Shown one piece after another: positions 1 to 9,170 of a stretch of 64,000 bases of DNA. The DNA is from Rubellimicrobium roseum. Its GTDB lineage: Bacteria > Pseudomonadota > Alphaproteobacteria > Rhodobacterales > Rhodobacteraceae. Each line of letters starts with the position of its first letter. Position 1 is the stretch's first letter. The position numbers were made by a program, and so were the translations under genes. The notes under the pieces are model-generated. The model saw nothing but the letters and a program-made list of their open reading frames with translations, did no database searches and was not told where the DNA came from. The stretch is taken from the NCBI RefSeq assembly GCF_006152145.1, contig NZ_VDFV01000006.1, positions 1-64,000 of the forward strand. The letters run 5' to 3'.

Positions 1-9
1 TGCGCCAAA

Positions 10-69
10 GGGGTCCCGTTTGGACGCCGATCACCCCGGAAGCGGGGTCCTTATTCCATGCTGATCAAC
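10..69. repeat. Two imperfect 26-bp direct repeats resembling IS21-family end repeats
   Basis: Two blocks at 10-35 and 44-69 both begin GGGGTCC and end in a GATCA-C motif; about 18 of 26 positions agree. Spaced direct repeats of this kind are typical of the ends of IS21-family elements, and the GGGGTCC...GCCGATCACC pattern looks like such an end. No istA/istB reading frame is present inside the window, so an element would have to lie to the left of position 1. The IS21 attribution is pattern recognition, not a database match. Positions 70-185 show nothing recognisable. Confidence 0.4.
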
Positions 70-185
70 ACGTTGGCCGGGCCATGGTGCAGGACGGGTC
101 CCGGCAAGTCTGCCTCTACAGGCGACGGCGTCCGCGACGGTATGGCAGTCATCCGACCGGGCCTACCTCGGACCGATGGTACGCC

Positions 186-2063
186 TCAGATCTCAAGAAG
201 CCGCTGGAGGTCCGCTCTGCGGTAGATGGGTGTGGCGCGGAGGGACAGGATGGACACGGGCCAGATCCGATGAGTGGTCAGCGCTGCGGCGAGCTCAGAT
301 TTCGATTGGCCCAACTCCCGCGCGAGCCTCGCAAGGGAGACGTAGGCCTTATGGAACGCCTCGACCGAGGCTCGGTCGATCTGCGTCATGGCCAGCGAGG
401 TATTCGGCACCTGTCCTGCTTGCGACCTTAGAAGTCGGAGATCGATGAGCCGCTTGAGGGCCTTTGCCGGAAGTCCGAGGTAAGTGCAGGCCTCCGAGTA
501 CGAGTAGTAGTGCGTCGGAGGTGGACCGTGAACGATCTGACGCAGGCGCTCTGCATTCACGACTAGATTGAGATACCCTGTTGCGCCCGGCCGACGTGAC
601 ACCGGCAGCTTGCCGTCCAGAATGGCGCTGAGAGCTGCGGCAGCTGAGGCCTTGGCCATCTTCACCGCCAGCGGGATAGACACCCCGGCTTGGCGCTCGC
701 CATAGGGCACAAGCCTGGCCTCGATCGCGGCTTCGAAGCGCGCGATTTCCGCTTCTTTGAACCGCGGTCGCATACCGGCTGAGGCACGAGTGGGCACAAG
801 CAGTCCGGCCTGGATCAACGCGTCCATCTGTGACCGGGACATGTCGAGGCGTGCTCGGGCCTTCTCAAAAGTCAGGCCCCCCACATGGGCCGCCACCAGG
901 GGCAGAGCGTCTTCTACCGAGAAGATCTCGGCCGCGTCACCCCGCTCGTCTGCGCTCTCTGCCACCAAGCCCCCCGCGGCCAGGATGCGACGGAGAGTCC
1001 GGGCGTGGATCCCCCATTCTATGCTGGCTGTGCGGATGGAGTGCCGCTGCCATTCAGTGACCTTGTGGCCCAAGACCCTGGTGCCGGGCCGAAGCGGCCA
1101 ACGGTCGAGAATGTGTTGCCGCAGGATAGCCCGGAGCGGCTCGAACTCCGGACTCTTACCAGCCTGGCTCGTGGCCCAGGTGTGGAGCGGGGCGTAGCGC
1201 GCCTGTGGACCGTCCTGCGGTGTACCGCGGCTGGTGCGCAGCTCTTCTAGGGTCTCGCTCAGAGCGTCTGGCCCTTGCGCAATGATCTCGAACCCACGCG
1301 CACCGGCGGTCGCGAGCTCGGCTTCCGAGAGTGTCTCCAGCGCCCCCATACGTCCCCGGATCAGGGTGACGCCCAAAACCTCGGAGAAGCGTGCAGCCGC
1401 ATGGAGAGACAGGGTGTCAGGCCAAGTCGCTCCCGCTCCCTTGCCGTGGGTGAGCCGGCGGACGACAAAGCGGTCCAGATCGCTGGCGCTGCGGGGCGGG
1501 GGGTCATTGTCAGCGTCCAGAGATGGGTGGAGTCGATCGGGCTGCGGCGCCACGACGTTGCTGAAATCGAGGGCTTCGTGGCCTCGGTCGACTGGAAGCC
1601 TGACCAGTGGCAGATCGTGGACAGGGCAGGTCCGGAGATAGGAGAGCAGCCAGGGTGCCCGTCCGTGTACGGCCAGACTGGCCTTGAGATCACTGGATCG
1701 AACGTCGTCCCGCAAGCAAGCCGGGCAGACACGGACCTCGCTACGGACGCACATGCCGGTGGGAAGACTCTCTCCAGCGAGCGTGATGTGACCAGGTCGA
1801 CGTTGCTCAGGCGTGAAGCGCCGCAGCGCCTCTGCGTCTGCTCCGCCCAGGTCAGCCAGCTTGGCCACTGCAGCGTCATGGCCAGTTCGGACCTGGGCCT
1901 GCAGCACTTTGAAGTCGCCCAAGAACGATGTCAGCCTTCGGCCATTCAGTCGCCCAAGACGCGAGGCAAACGACCACAGAGGCTCGGTTGATCCGAGAGG
2001 AACAGTTAGTCTGAGGGCAGCCACGATGGCGATCTCCAGGTCGTCCTCTACTTCTTGCCGCAT
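186..2063 (-). CDS. tniQ: TniQ-family transposition/target-selection protein
   Basis: The protein has the TniQ layout: an N-terminal segment starting LTVPLGSTEPLWSFASRL, then a zinc-finger-like pair, Cys113-x2-Cys116 (CPAC) and Cys146-x2-His149 (CPVH), counted from the start used here. TniQ proteins take part in target choice for Tn5053- and Tn7-like transposons. At about 625 residues this is longer than minimal TniQ proteins, and the second half carries no motif I recognise. No tniA/tnsB transposase, tniB/tnsC ATPase or resolvase lies in the window, so it is orphaned or its partners are off the left edge. The frame is open up to a TTG at 2141, but ATG 2063 (or GTG 2024, which has GGAG upstream) is more likely, because family similarity begins only around residue 18. 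Confidence 0.7.
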   Translation of the reverse strand: MRQEVEDDLEIAIVAALRLTVPLGSTEPLWSFASRLGRLNGRRLTSFLGDFKVLQAQVRTGHDAAVAKLADLGGADAEALRRFTPEQRRPGHITLAGESLPTGMCVRSEVRVCPACLRDDVRSSDLKASLAVHGRAPWLLSYLRTCPVHDLPLVRLPVDRGHEALDFSNVVAPQPDRLHPSLDADNDPPPRSASDLDRFVVRRLTHGKGAGATWPDTLSLHAAARFSEVLGVTLIRGRMGALETLSEAELATAGARGFEIIAQGPDALSETLEELRTSRGTPQDGPQARYAPLHTWATSQAGKSPEFEPLRAILRQHILDRWPLRPGTRVLGHKVTEWQRHSIRTASIEWGIHARTLRRILAAGGLVAESADERGDAAEIFSVEDALPLVAAHVGGLTFEKARARLDMSRSQMDALIQAGLLVPTRASAGMRPRFKEAEIARFEAAIEARLVPYGERQAGVSIPLAVKMAKASAAAALSAILDGKLPVSRRPGATGYLNLVVNAERLRQIVHGPPPTHYYSYSEACTYLGLPAKALKRLIDLRLLRSQAGQVPNTSLAMTQIDRASVEAFHKAYVSLARLARELGQSKSELAAALTTHRIWPVSILSLRATPIYRRADLQRLLEI

Positions 2064-2197
2064 GCACGGGTTGGGTAGAAGAGACCTTGGATTGACCGTC
2101 TTCGGACCTACCGATCCGGCAGCCGCAAACGAGAACGGCAACGGACCTCATAGACGAAGGGATCGTATCGGCCCGCGTGCTGTCCTCGACGCCATCC

Positions 2198-2563
2198 TCA
2201 GGATTGCTCCTGTTCGTTGAACACGAACACCAACTCCCAGCGGCCCGGCTCCTCTCTCGTCCAGGCGTAGACCATTCCGTCGACCTCGGCCGCGAACTGG
2301 AACTGGTCGTTACGATCGGCCTCCCGCTCTGAGACCGGGCGAAGTCGGCCGAGCACCATGAGCTGCATCGCTGCCTGCATCCAGAGCGGAGTGGGGCGCT
2401 CACCGAGATAGACCGGCAGGTCCGGCCAGCTGGCGTTCGTGATGGACGCCGTGCCTACCTGCCCGATTAGTGGAGTGGCGCCTAACCTATCGCTCGGGTG
2501 ATGCAGGTCCGGATTGCTGCGGCTGTTCTCGACAGCCTTCCTCATGATCCGCCGGCTCGGCAT
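2198..2563 (-). CDS. Hypothetical protein, 121 residues
   Basis: Family not recognised. The product is a small soluble protein with no signal peptide or membrane segment. Its C-terminal half alternates hydrophobic and charged residues as in a beta-rich domain (FQFAAEVDGMVYAW, then RWELVFVFN), which makes it more credible than the other open frames nearby. It lies upstream of the TniQ gene on the same strand with a gap of about 130 nt, so it may be cargo or an accessory gene of the same mobile element. It starts at an ATG, but no strong ribosome-binding site was identified. Confidence 0.4.
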   Translation of the reverse strand: MPSRRIMRKAVENSRSNPDLHHPSDRLGATPLIGQVGTASITNASWPDLPVYLGERPTPLWMQAAMQLMVLGRLRPVSEREADRNDQFQFAAEVDGMVYAWTREEPGRWELVFVFNEQEQS

Positions 2564-3546
2564 CAGTGCATCCTCCGAGATGTGACCGCATCATCGATCC
2601 CATGTCCGACCGCACGCGGCCCCAGTGAAGTGTCACCCATCAGGCGTAGGCCCGGGCCGGAGGGACGAGGCTGCAGGGCTCCGAAGCTCGACCTACGCCG
2701 GGCTGGCTCAGGCGCCACGAGGGTATGCAGCCCCGAAGTCGTGAGTTCATGTCCCGTCGCACGGGACAGCCCCGCCCGGGTCGGCTCACAGCCGGGGCAG
2801 GGGCCTCCGGTAGACGAAGCAGTGCGACCCGTCTTGGGATCGGGCCCGTAGGCCTTCAGAGGTGCTGGACGGCTCTGGCCCTGCTGTCGGGCGTGACAGG
2901 CGGCATCGGCGGTGTGCATCAGGTGGTCGTCGCCTGGGCGCCTCAAGAGATCGGTTTGGCTGACAGGTAAGAGGGGCCACTTCGAGGCGGAGTGGAACGC
3001 CATTGGCATGGGTCGTGATCCTTGCAGGAGCGCAGGAGGGGACCGATGCAGAAGATCGACGCGAAGGGCCGGGATCAGCTAGGGGACGAGGCAGGCCAGC
3101 GCGCACGAACGGTCCCCGGGGAGCGGGGCGTCACAGGGTGACCGTTCGTATGAGCTGCTGAGTCGGCATATATTGATGCTGCCCGGATCGGGATCATCGA
3201 TCAAGAACAAAAGTAGAACGAAAGTCTCGGCTGCTCATCGCTTGCCTCCGGTCGCACGTCCGTCCGTGTTCCAGTCAAGCGTATCTAAAGTCGCCAGCAG
3301 CTCGTCCGTGCGCACCTGCGGCCACTGTCCGCGTCCGGACTGATATCGAGAGCGCCTCTCGTGAGAGCGGCGCCCTCATAGCCGCAGGTCAGCGCCGGCG
3401 TGCCGACGGCAGCCCGATCCCAAGGTAGAGGAGCTGTGGACCATAGTTCCGACCTTTGGGCGCTCGGCAATCGAGCGGAACGGACTAGGTGGATCCAGAG
3501 TAGGCTCAGTTTTGGCTGGGCTCATGGTGACGTCCTCGGGAGAGAC
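2564..3546. other. About 1 kb without a supportable gene
   Basis: Several open frames cross this stretch on both strands, but their translations are rich in Arg, Pro, Ser and Gly with no motif, as expected for non-coding high-G+C DNA. It lies between mobile-element genes and the first metabolic gene and may be decayed sequence. One LexA-like direct repeat, GAAC-N7-GAAC, is at 3205-3219 and is discussed among the rejected items. Confidence 0.5.
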
Positions 3547-4659
3547 ATGAAGGTTGTCCTGTTCGGCCTCGGAGGCCTGCTGGTGCTTCTGAGCGCCTTT
3601 GCGCGTGTCCGAAGCGCCCGGTGGTGGATCCGCTTCGCCGACTTCCCGCGGATGCAGATCGCCTCCGGCCTGGCCGCGGTTCTCGCCCTGCATGCGGTCG
3701 TCTTCGGATGGCAGAGCCGGGCCGACGTCGTCTTCACCCTCGCGGTCACGGCGGCGCTGCTCTACCAGGGATGGCGGATCTTCCCCTACACGGTCCTTGC
3801 GCCCAAGCAGGTCATGGACGCCCCATCGGGCGACCGGGCCCGGTCGATCCGGATCCTGGCGACCAACGTCCTGATGCAGAACCGCGACGCCCAGCGTCTT
3901 CTGGCGCTGATCCGGGAGAAAGACCCCGACCTCATCCTGGCCCTGGAGACCGACAGCTGGTGGACCGGGCAGCTGGCCGTGCTGGACCGGGACTACCCCT
4001 TCCGGCTCAAGCAGCCGCAGGGCAACTGCTACGGGCTGAACTTCTTCTCGAAGCTCGAGCTTCGCTCGCCGCAGGTGCGCTTTCTGCTCGAGAACGACAT
4101 CCCGTCCGTCCGCACAGGCGTGCGCCTGCGGTCGGGCGACTGGATCGAGTTCTATGGCCTACACCCCCGGCCGCCGGAGGTGCAGGCGGACACCGAGACG
4201 CGCGACGCCGAGATCCTGATGGTGGGGCGGGAGATCCGGGCCGATGGCCGGCCCTCGATCGTGGCGGGGGACCTGAACGACGTGGCCTGGTCGCACACCA
4301 CGCGGCTCTTTCAGCGGATCAGCGGCACGCTGGACCCCCGCCGGGGCCGGGGCATGTTCAACACCTTCCACGCCCATTATCCGATGTTCCGCTGGCCCCT
4401 GGACCACGTCTTCCACGAGGCCTCGTTCACGCTGGTGCGGCTGGAGCGGCTGCCTGACATCGGCTCGGATCACTTCCCGGTCCTCGTAGAGCTGCACTTC
4501 GAGCCCAGCGCCGAGACGCGTCAGGACACCCCCCAGCCGAACTACGTCGACCTGGACGAGGCGGAGGAGAAGATCGAGGACGGCCAAGAGGCCGCGGAGG
4601 AGACGCGCAATGGACAGGCTGTGACCCAGGGCCCGACCCGCGCCGCACGAACGTCCTGA
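3547..4659 (+). CDS. Membrane-anchored endonuclease/exonuclease/phosphatase (EEP) family protein
   Basis: The 370-residue protein has three predicted N-terminal membrane helices (about residues 2-18, 36-54 and 58-73) and then an EEP catalytic domain. Visible EEP motifs are Asn107 in ILATNVL, Glu134 in LALETDS, His206 in GLHPRPP, Asp242/Asn244 in AGDLND, Asp286-His287 in PLDHVF and the terminal Ser307-Asp308-His309. The family hydrolyses phosphodiesters in nucleic acids or phospholipid-like substrates with Mg2+; the substrate here is unknown. The acidic tail (EEAEEKIEDGQEAAEE) may be disordered. The start at 3547 is chosen over an in-frame ATG at 3400 because GGGAGA sits just before it and the first helix begins at once. 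Confidence 0.8.
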   Translation: MKVVLFGLGGLLVLLSAFARVRSARWWIRFADFPRMQIASGLAAVLALHAVVFGWQSRADVVFTLAVTAALLYQGWRIFPYTVLAPKQVMDAPSGDRARSIRILATNVLMQNRDAQRLLALIREKDPDLILALETDSWWTGQLAVLDRDYPFRLKQPQGNCYGLNFFSKLELRSPQVRFLLENDIPSVRTGVRLRSGDWIEFYGLHPRPPEVQADTETRDAEILMVGREIRADGRPSIVAGDLNDVAWSHTTRLFQRISGTLDPRRGRGMFNTFHAHYPMFRWPLDHVFHEASFTLVRLERLPDIGSDHFPVLVELHFEPSAETRQDTPQPNYVDLDEAEEKIEDGQEAAEETRNGQAVTQGPTRAARTS

Positions 4660-4738
4660 CGCTCCCTCTGTGGATCGGCGCAGACCCATCCTGGCACACC
4701 GAGGCCGTCGGGGGCGGTCACATCATCAACACCCCTAG

Positions 4739-4981
4739 GACCATCGCCGATGCCGCAAGGAGTGCCGCGCCCGCTCCATACGACCTCGCATTGCCCAACG
4801 TGGGGTGGACAGCAGTGAAAAGCTGGGGCGTCACCTCTGGGTGATCAAGCGCACGCTGGCTTGGCTCAACCGCTTTCGCCGCCTCGCCATCTGCTACGAA
4901 CGATTTGCGGACATCCACCAAGCCTTCGTCGTCCACGGCTGCGCCCTCATCTGCCTCAGCCAGATCAGACGGCTTTGTTAG
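4739..4981 (+). pseudogene. C-terminal remnant of an IS5-type transposase
   Basis: Read in frame, the stretch gives a typical IS5-family (IS427-like) transposase tail: DHRRCRKE, IRPRIAQRGVDSSEKLGRH, then VIKRTLAWLNRFRRLAI and YERFADIHQAF, ending at the TAG at 4979. In-frame TAG at 4736 and the absence of upstream transposase sequence show that only the last 80 or so residues survive. Its stop codon overlaps the stop of the converging FGGY kinase gene, so the element landed exactly at, or replaced, the 3' end of that gene. Confidence 0.8.
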
Positions 4982-6537
4982 ATGTTGTAAGTGGCGTCGG
5001 GCAAGCTGCTGGACATACGGCTAAAAAACGGCGAGAGAGATTGCAGGGCATCAATATAGGCATCGACGTAGGCCTCATAGGCGCGGGTCCGCTCCGGTCT
5101 GGCTTGCGCAACAGGTCGAGTCTCGCCGGCGAAGCGGCGCGCTGTCCCGGGTAGGTCCGGGAACAAGCCCACGGCATGGCCGGCGACAATTGCCGCACCG
5201 AGCGTACCGAACTCCTCCCGGTCCATGCAACGGTACTCGAGCCCGAGCGCATCGGCCTTGATCTGCCGCAGCACCTCCGACCTCGCGCCACCTCCGATGT
5301 TCACCGCGAACTTCGGGTCGTAGCCCGGGGCGATCTCGCGGACAGCGCGGAGATAGAGCGCATATTCGTAGGCAATGCTTTCCATGATCGCGCGAACCAT
5401 GTGGGGTTTCTCGTGCCGCCATGTGAGGCCAAGGAAAGCGCCACGCATGTCGGGATCGTTGGGCGTGTTGCGCCCAGACAGATGGGGAAGGAAAATGAGC
5501 TTCTCCGAGCCTGGCGGAATCTCCCCCGCAGCCTTGGCAAGCTCGTCGTAGGGGTTTGCTCCCTGCTCCTCCCACTCGGCCTTCTCCAGGGGCGAAAGAG
5601 CATCCCGGAACCAGCGGAGATTAAGCCCGCCGCCCGCGACATAGGCCATCGGGAAATAGAGCCCCGGCACGACATGCGGGCAGGTCATCAGGCAGCGGTA
5701 GGTGGTATCGGTTCCGAAGCGGTCAATGACGGTGGCAAAGACCGCAGCCGTGCCGGACGTGTCGAAGACGGAGCCCGGATCGACCAGCCCGCCACCGAGG
5801 ACATTCGCGCTCTGGTCCCCGCAGCCGGCAGCGATGGGCAAGCCTGGGGGAAGATTCATCTTCGCCGCCCAGTCTGGGAGCAGGTGCCCCACGATATCCC
5901 AAGGCTCACAGATGCGGGGAAGCTTCTCCGTGGTGAGCCCGAACTGTGCCAGGAGAGACTCGTTCCAGGTAAAGGTCTCGCCGGAGCCGAAACCCGAGAA
6001 GACGATGTATGTGCGGTCCATGAAGGCGTCACGGCCTTTGAGTCCCGCGAGCTTGCCGGCGACATAGGCGGCGGGCTGGATGAAGCTCGCTACCCGGTTC
6101 CACACGTCGGGCTGATCTCGCCAGTAGAGCAGCTTTGGCGCATGATTGAAGGCCAGCGCCATCCCGCATGTCAGGATGATTTCCTCCTCGTAAGGGCGGA
6201 GTTCCGCAAGCCAGGGAGCGCAACGGGTATCCAGCCAGCTGTCATAATGAGTGACCGGCGACCAGTCCGCGTCAATGCCCATGAGCCCCGCCATCTGTCC
6301 GTCCAGAGCCAACGCGGCAATCCGCTCGGGTGCGAGGCCCGCACGTTCCATGGCTGTTCGGACGGTGTTCACCACCGAGGTGAAGATGTCCTCCGGGTCC
6401 TGCTCCACGAGACCGGGCTGCGGATAATGGAGGATCGATTCCTCGAAGGCCTCTCCCTTAAGCCGGCCGTCGCGGTCGTAGATCCCGGCCTTGGTCCCCG
6501 TGGTGCCGATGTCGACACCGATGACATGGTCCTGCAT
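4978..6537 (-). CDS. FGGY-family carbohydrate kinase (xylulokinase-like)
   Basis: An ATP-dependent sugar kinase of about 519 residues. The N-terminal phosphate-1 motif is GVDIGTTGTKAG, the middle holds AAGCGDQSANVLGGG, and the C-terminal ATP-binding part has NIGGGARSEVLRQIKAD. FGGY enzymes phosphorylate ketoses or polyols (xylulose, ribulose, erythritol and others); the substrate cannot be read from sequence. ATG 6537 is preferred because GGGAGGAG lies directly upstream; the frame is open seven codons further. The gene follows the SorE-like dehydrogenase gene (93-nt gap) and is probably the last gene of the operon led by the RpiR regulator. Its stop overlaps an IS5 remnant, so the last dozen residues may not be native. 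Confidence 0.85.
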   Translation of the reverse strand: MQDHVIGVDIGTTGTKAGIYDRDGRLKGEAFEESILHYPQPGLVEQDPEDIFTSVVNTVRTAMERAGLAPERIAALALDGQMAGLMGIDADWSPVTHYDSWLDTRCAPWLAELRPYEEEIILTCGMALAFNHAPKLLYWRDQPDVWNRVASFIQPAAYVAGKLAGLKGRDAFMDRTYIVFSGFGSGETFTWNESLLAQFGLTTEKLPRICEPWDIVGHLLPDWAAKMNLPPGLPIAAGCGDQSANVLGGGLVDPGSVFDTSGTAAVFATVIDRFGTDTTYRCLMTCPHVVPGLYFPMAYVAGGGLNLRWFRDALSPLEKAEWEEQGANPYDELAKAAGEIPPGSEKLIFLPHLSGRNTPNDPDMRGAFLGLTWRHEKPHMVRAIMESIAYEYALYLRAVREIAPGYDPKFAVNIGGGARSEVLRQIKADALGLEYRCMDREEFGTLGAAIVAGHAVGLFPDLPGTARRFAGETRPVAQARPERTRAYEAYVDAYIDALQSLSPFFSRMSSSLPDATYNI

Positions 6538-6630
6538 TGGCTCCTCCCGAAGAACCATAGGAAACTGCGCGCCACCGCCGCGGCTTCCCTCCTTGGTATA
6601 ACCTGCTGTTTCCCTGGACGGCGGCCCTCG

Positions 6631-8208
6631 TCATGGCAGCATGGTCCGCTCCGCCTGCCGGCTCCAGGCCTGCTTCAGAAGGGTGAGCGGTATCTCCGGC
6701 TGGCCTGGATAGATGACGACCTTGCCCGAAACCTGTCCGCTCGCGACCGCCTCCAGCGCGGACGGCAGCGCTCTGAGGCCCGCTACGGCCTTGATGTTCG
6801 TCGAAGGGTCCAAATCGCCTGACAGGACCCGGTCCATCACGCCGAGCATGTCGGAGACCGAGCAGCCGGTCGAGCCCGTGATTCTCATCCCGGAGATGGC
6901 CACGGCGGCAAGATCGAGCGGGATCCTGCGCCCGAAGGGAAAGCCCGCAAAGACGTTGAGCAGCCCATCGGGCGCGAGCAGGCCTGCGGCGGCCGCGATC
7001 GCCTGCGCCTCGGGGGCGACCACCACGGCGTCGTCGAGCCCGAGTGGGGCATGTTCCGCGACGGCCTGCAGGAGCGCCTCCATCTCGACGACGACCAGCG
7101 TCCGGCCGCGCGCGCGGGCGAGGGGGCCGAAGTCGGATTCGAGGTCGGCGAGGCGCTTGCCCTTTCGCGAGGAGGCCAAGATCGTCGCCGGCCCACGCTC
7201 AAGCTCGAGGAGCCGGTGGACATGGATCCGCCCCATCGCGCCGCCGGCGCCATGGACGAGCGCCACCCCGCCCGGGCGGACGTCGAAGCGTCGTCGGTCA
7301 GGGTACAAGGCCGTGGCGATGTCCGTCTCGGTGGTCCCGAGGAGGCTCAGCGCCTCATAGTGAATGCGCGCGGGGTCGAGTGGGACCGGCCCAGGCGAGG
7401 GGCCCTTTCGCGCCTGGAGCAGGAGGCCGCCGGGACGAAGCGCGTCGAATAGTGCTCCGAGCTCCGAGGCGGCGAGATCCCCCAGGGCGATGATGTCGTC
7501 GAACCGCGCCGCGCCGATCTCCGTGATCCGTTGCGCGTCCGACCCAAAGGCCGGATGCGTCCCGTCGCCCAGGACGGCGACCTCGGTCCAGCCGGGCCGC
7601 TCGGCAAGGGAGAACTTTTCGGCTCCGGGACCGAGCACGACGAGCGCCCGCCCACCGTCGAGAAAGCTCGTCCTTGCATTCGGCCTCCAAGCGCGCTCGA
7701 TGCACCCATAGGGCTCGAGTAGCGCGACCTCCGCGGCGCTGAGGCTGTCGGGGACCTCGAAAACATAGTCGGCAAGCGCTTCGGGACCGAGCACAAGGTA
7801 TTGGGCGAACCCGCCCGGCAGGTCCATCCCGATGATCCGCCGCTCCCCACCGATCCGCATCGCCGGCTGGAGCCCGAGTCGCTGGCCGGGGTGAAAGCGG
7901 TTACGATGGTCCGCGCCCACAGCATGTACCCGAAGCGAAACTTCGTGGCCAAGCACCGTGTCCGCGGTGGCGCCGTCCCGGAAGAGCGGGTGATCGGACC
8001 CCATCCGCGCGACCTTAATGTCCGACGAGCAGATCGAGACCGCCTCGACACGAGCGATCACCTCCCCGGGCCCGGGCACCGGAACCGGTGCCTCCTCCGG
8101 TCGGCTCCCAAGGAACTCCTCGAACGTGCTGCCGCGATACGGCCAGCGCCAATTGGTTGCGGGAATCATTCGCGGCATGCCGGGATCGGTGAGCTCAGTC
8201 CGTGTCAT
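6631..8208 (-). CDS. Medium-chain dehydrogenase, SorE-like (sugar-phosphate or polyol oxidoreductase)
   Basis: A 525-residue medium-chain dehydrogenase/reductase. Visible elements are an N-terminal SICSSDIKVARMG (catalytic-zinc region), LGHEVSLRVHAVG, and two nucleotide-fold segments, VVLGPGAEKF and ALVHGAGGAMGRIHV. The second glycine-rich motif and the long length resemble L-sorbose-1-phosphate reductase (SorE). The four structural-zinc cysteines of ordinary zinc alcohol dehydrogenases are absent, also as in SorE. ATG 8208 overlaps the end of the RpiR gene by 14 nt, so translation is probably coupled. Upstream in-frame sequence belongs to another reading of the RpiR gene and is not part of this protein. 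The likely role is interconversion of a sugar (phosphate) and polyol imported by the adjacent transporter. Confidence 0.75.
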   Translation of the reverse strand: MTRTELTDPGMPRMIPATNWRWPYRGSTFEEFLGSRPEEAPVPVPGPGEVIARVEAVSICSSDIKVARMGSDHPLFRDGATADTVLGHEVSLRVHAVGADHRNRFHPGQRLGLQPAMRIGGERRIIGMDLPGGFAQYLVLGPEALADYVFEVPDSLSAAEVALLEPYGCIERAWRPNARTSFLDGGRALVVLGPGAEKFSLAERPGWTEVAVLGDGTHPAFGSDAQRITEIGAARFDDIIALGDLAASELGALFDALRPGGLLLQARKGPSPGPVPLDPARIHYEALSLLGTTETDIATALYPDRRRFDVRPGGVALVHGAGGAMGRIHVHRLLELERGPATILASSRKGKRLADLESDFGPLARARGRTLVVVEMEALLQAVAEHAPLGLDDAVVVAPEAQAIAAAAGLLAPDGLLNVFAGFPFGRRIPLDLAAVAISGMRITGSTGCSVSDMLGVMDRVLSGDLDPSTNIKAVAGLRALPSALEAVASGQVSGKVVIYPGQPEIPLTLLKQAWSRQAERTMLP

Positions 8209-9112
8209 TCTGGCGCCTCGCGGTTCGGCTGGCTTGGATGAACTGGTTGCCCCGGCGAACCGCAGCGGTCGACGCCTCGTAGTCGTGAACCGCGACCAAC
8301 GAGTAGAGCACGTCAATGGCGAGAAGCTGGCCGAACTTCGAAACCATGCTCTCGTAGTAAAGAGGCTCGTCGCCAGCGGGCTGGTAGCCGGCCGGAGTGA
8401 TGAGCGTGAGATCGGCGTGTTTGGCGAGCGGCGCCTCGGCGAACGCCGTGATGGCGATCGTGGGTACGCCGGCCGCCTTGGCGGCATAGAGAGCGGTGAC
8501 CGTCTGGTTGGTGCGCCCCGAGTCGCTGATGGCAATCGCCAGGGAGCCGGGCTGCAGCGAGCCCGCAAGCAGGATCTGGTTGTTGCGGTCGCGGTGGAAG
8601 ATGGCGGGCTTTCCGATCCGCGCAAAGCGCAGCAGCGCGTTTTCAGCCGCGAGAGCGGAGAGCCCGGCGGCGAAGAAATAGAGAGTCTTGGCTTTCTCCA
8701 CCATCCGCGCCGCCTTTTCGAGCACCACGGGATCGAGCGTCGAAAGGCAGGCGCGCGCAACGTCCGCGTTACGGTGCGCGACCTTGGTCAGGATCGTGGC
8801 GGCCGTATCGTTGCGGCCGATGTTCTCGTAAATCAGGCCGTCGTCGGGCGTCTGCCCGCGGGTCGGGGTCCCGCTCGCGCCTTCCTCCACCATCCGGAGC
8901 TGAAAGGCGCGGTAGTTCGGTAGCCCGATGCCTCTCACGAACCGGCTGATGGAGGCTTCCGAGACGCCACAGGACGAAGCCAGCTCCTTGATGTTCATGC
9001 TCCGCGCCTCTGCAGGCCGGGCAAGGACCGCGTCGGCGACCGTCCGAAGACTCGGCTTCAGGCTGCCCCTGAGGCTTTGAATATGCTGAAGGATGCCGAT
9101 GTCGTCCGTCAT
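8195..9112 (-). CDS. MurR/RpiR-family transcriptional regulator
   Basis: The 305-residue protein has an N-terminal RpiR helix-turn-helix (NIKELASSCGVSEASISRF, about residues 40-60) and a C-terminal SIS sugar-phosphate-binding domain beginning near LYFFAAGLSALAAENALL. RpiR regulators usually repress sugar operons and respond to a phosphosugar. The gene is divergent from the importer starting at 9313 and leads the kinase/dehydrogenase operon, the classical arrangement of a local regulator. GGAAGG precedes the ATG at 9112. Candidate GAAA/TTTC-type operator sequences lie in the shared 200-nt promoter gap. Confidence 0.85.
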   Translation of the reverse strand: MTDDIGILQHIQSLRGSLKPSLRTVADAVLARPAEARSMNIKELASSCGVSEASISRFVRGIGLPNYRAFQLRMVEEGASGTPTRGQTPDDGLIYENIGRNDTAATILTKVAHRNADVARACLSTLDPVVLEKAARMVEKAKTLYFFAAGLSALAAENALLRFARIGKPAIFHRDRNNQILLAGSLQPGSLAIAISDSGRTNQTVTALYAAKAAGVPTIAITAFAEAPLAKHADLTLITPAGYQPAGDEPLYYESMVSKFGQLLAIDVLYSLVAVHDYEASTAAVRRGNQFIQASRTARRQNDTD

Positions 9113-9170
9113 ATTCTGCCTTCCATCGCACCCGGAGAGCGGCGCGCTTCCCTCCGAAATTAGGCATCAT

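Noticed and set aside
3205-3219. GAAC-N7-GAAC, an alphaproteobacterial LexA-like direct repeat upstream of the EEP-family gene
   Set aside because: Only eight bases are fixed, so about two such matches are expected by chance in 64 kb when both strands are counted; it lies over 300 nt from the nearest start codon and no DNA-repair gene follows.
5176-6822. Long open frame antisense to the FGGY kinase gene
   Set aside because: High G+C content keeps antisense frames open; the translation has no domain and its codons mirror the real kinase gene.
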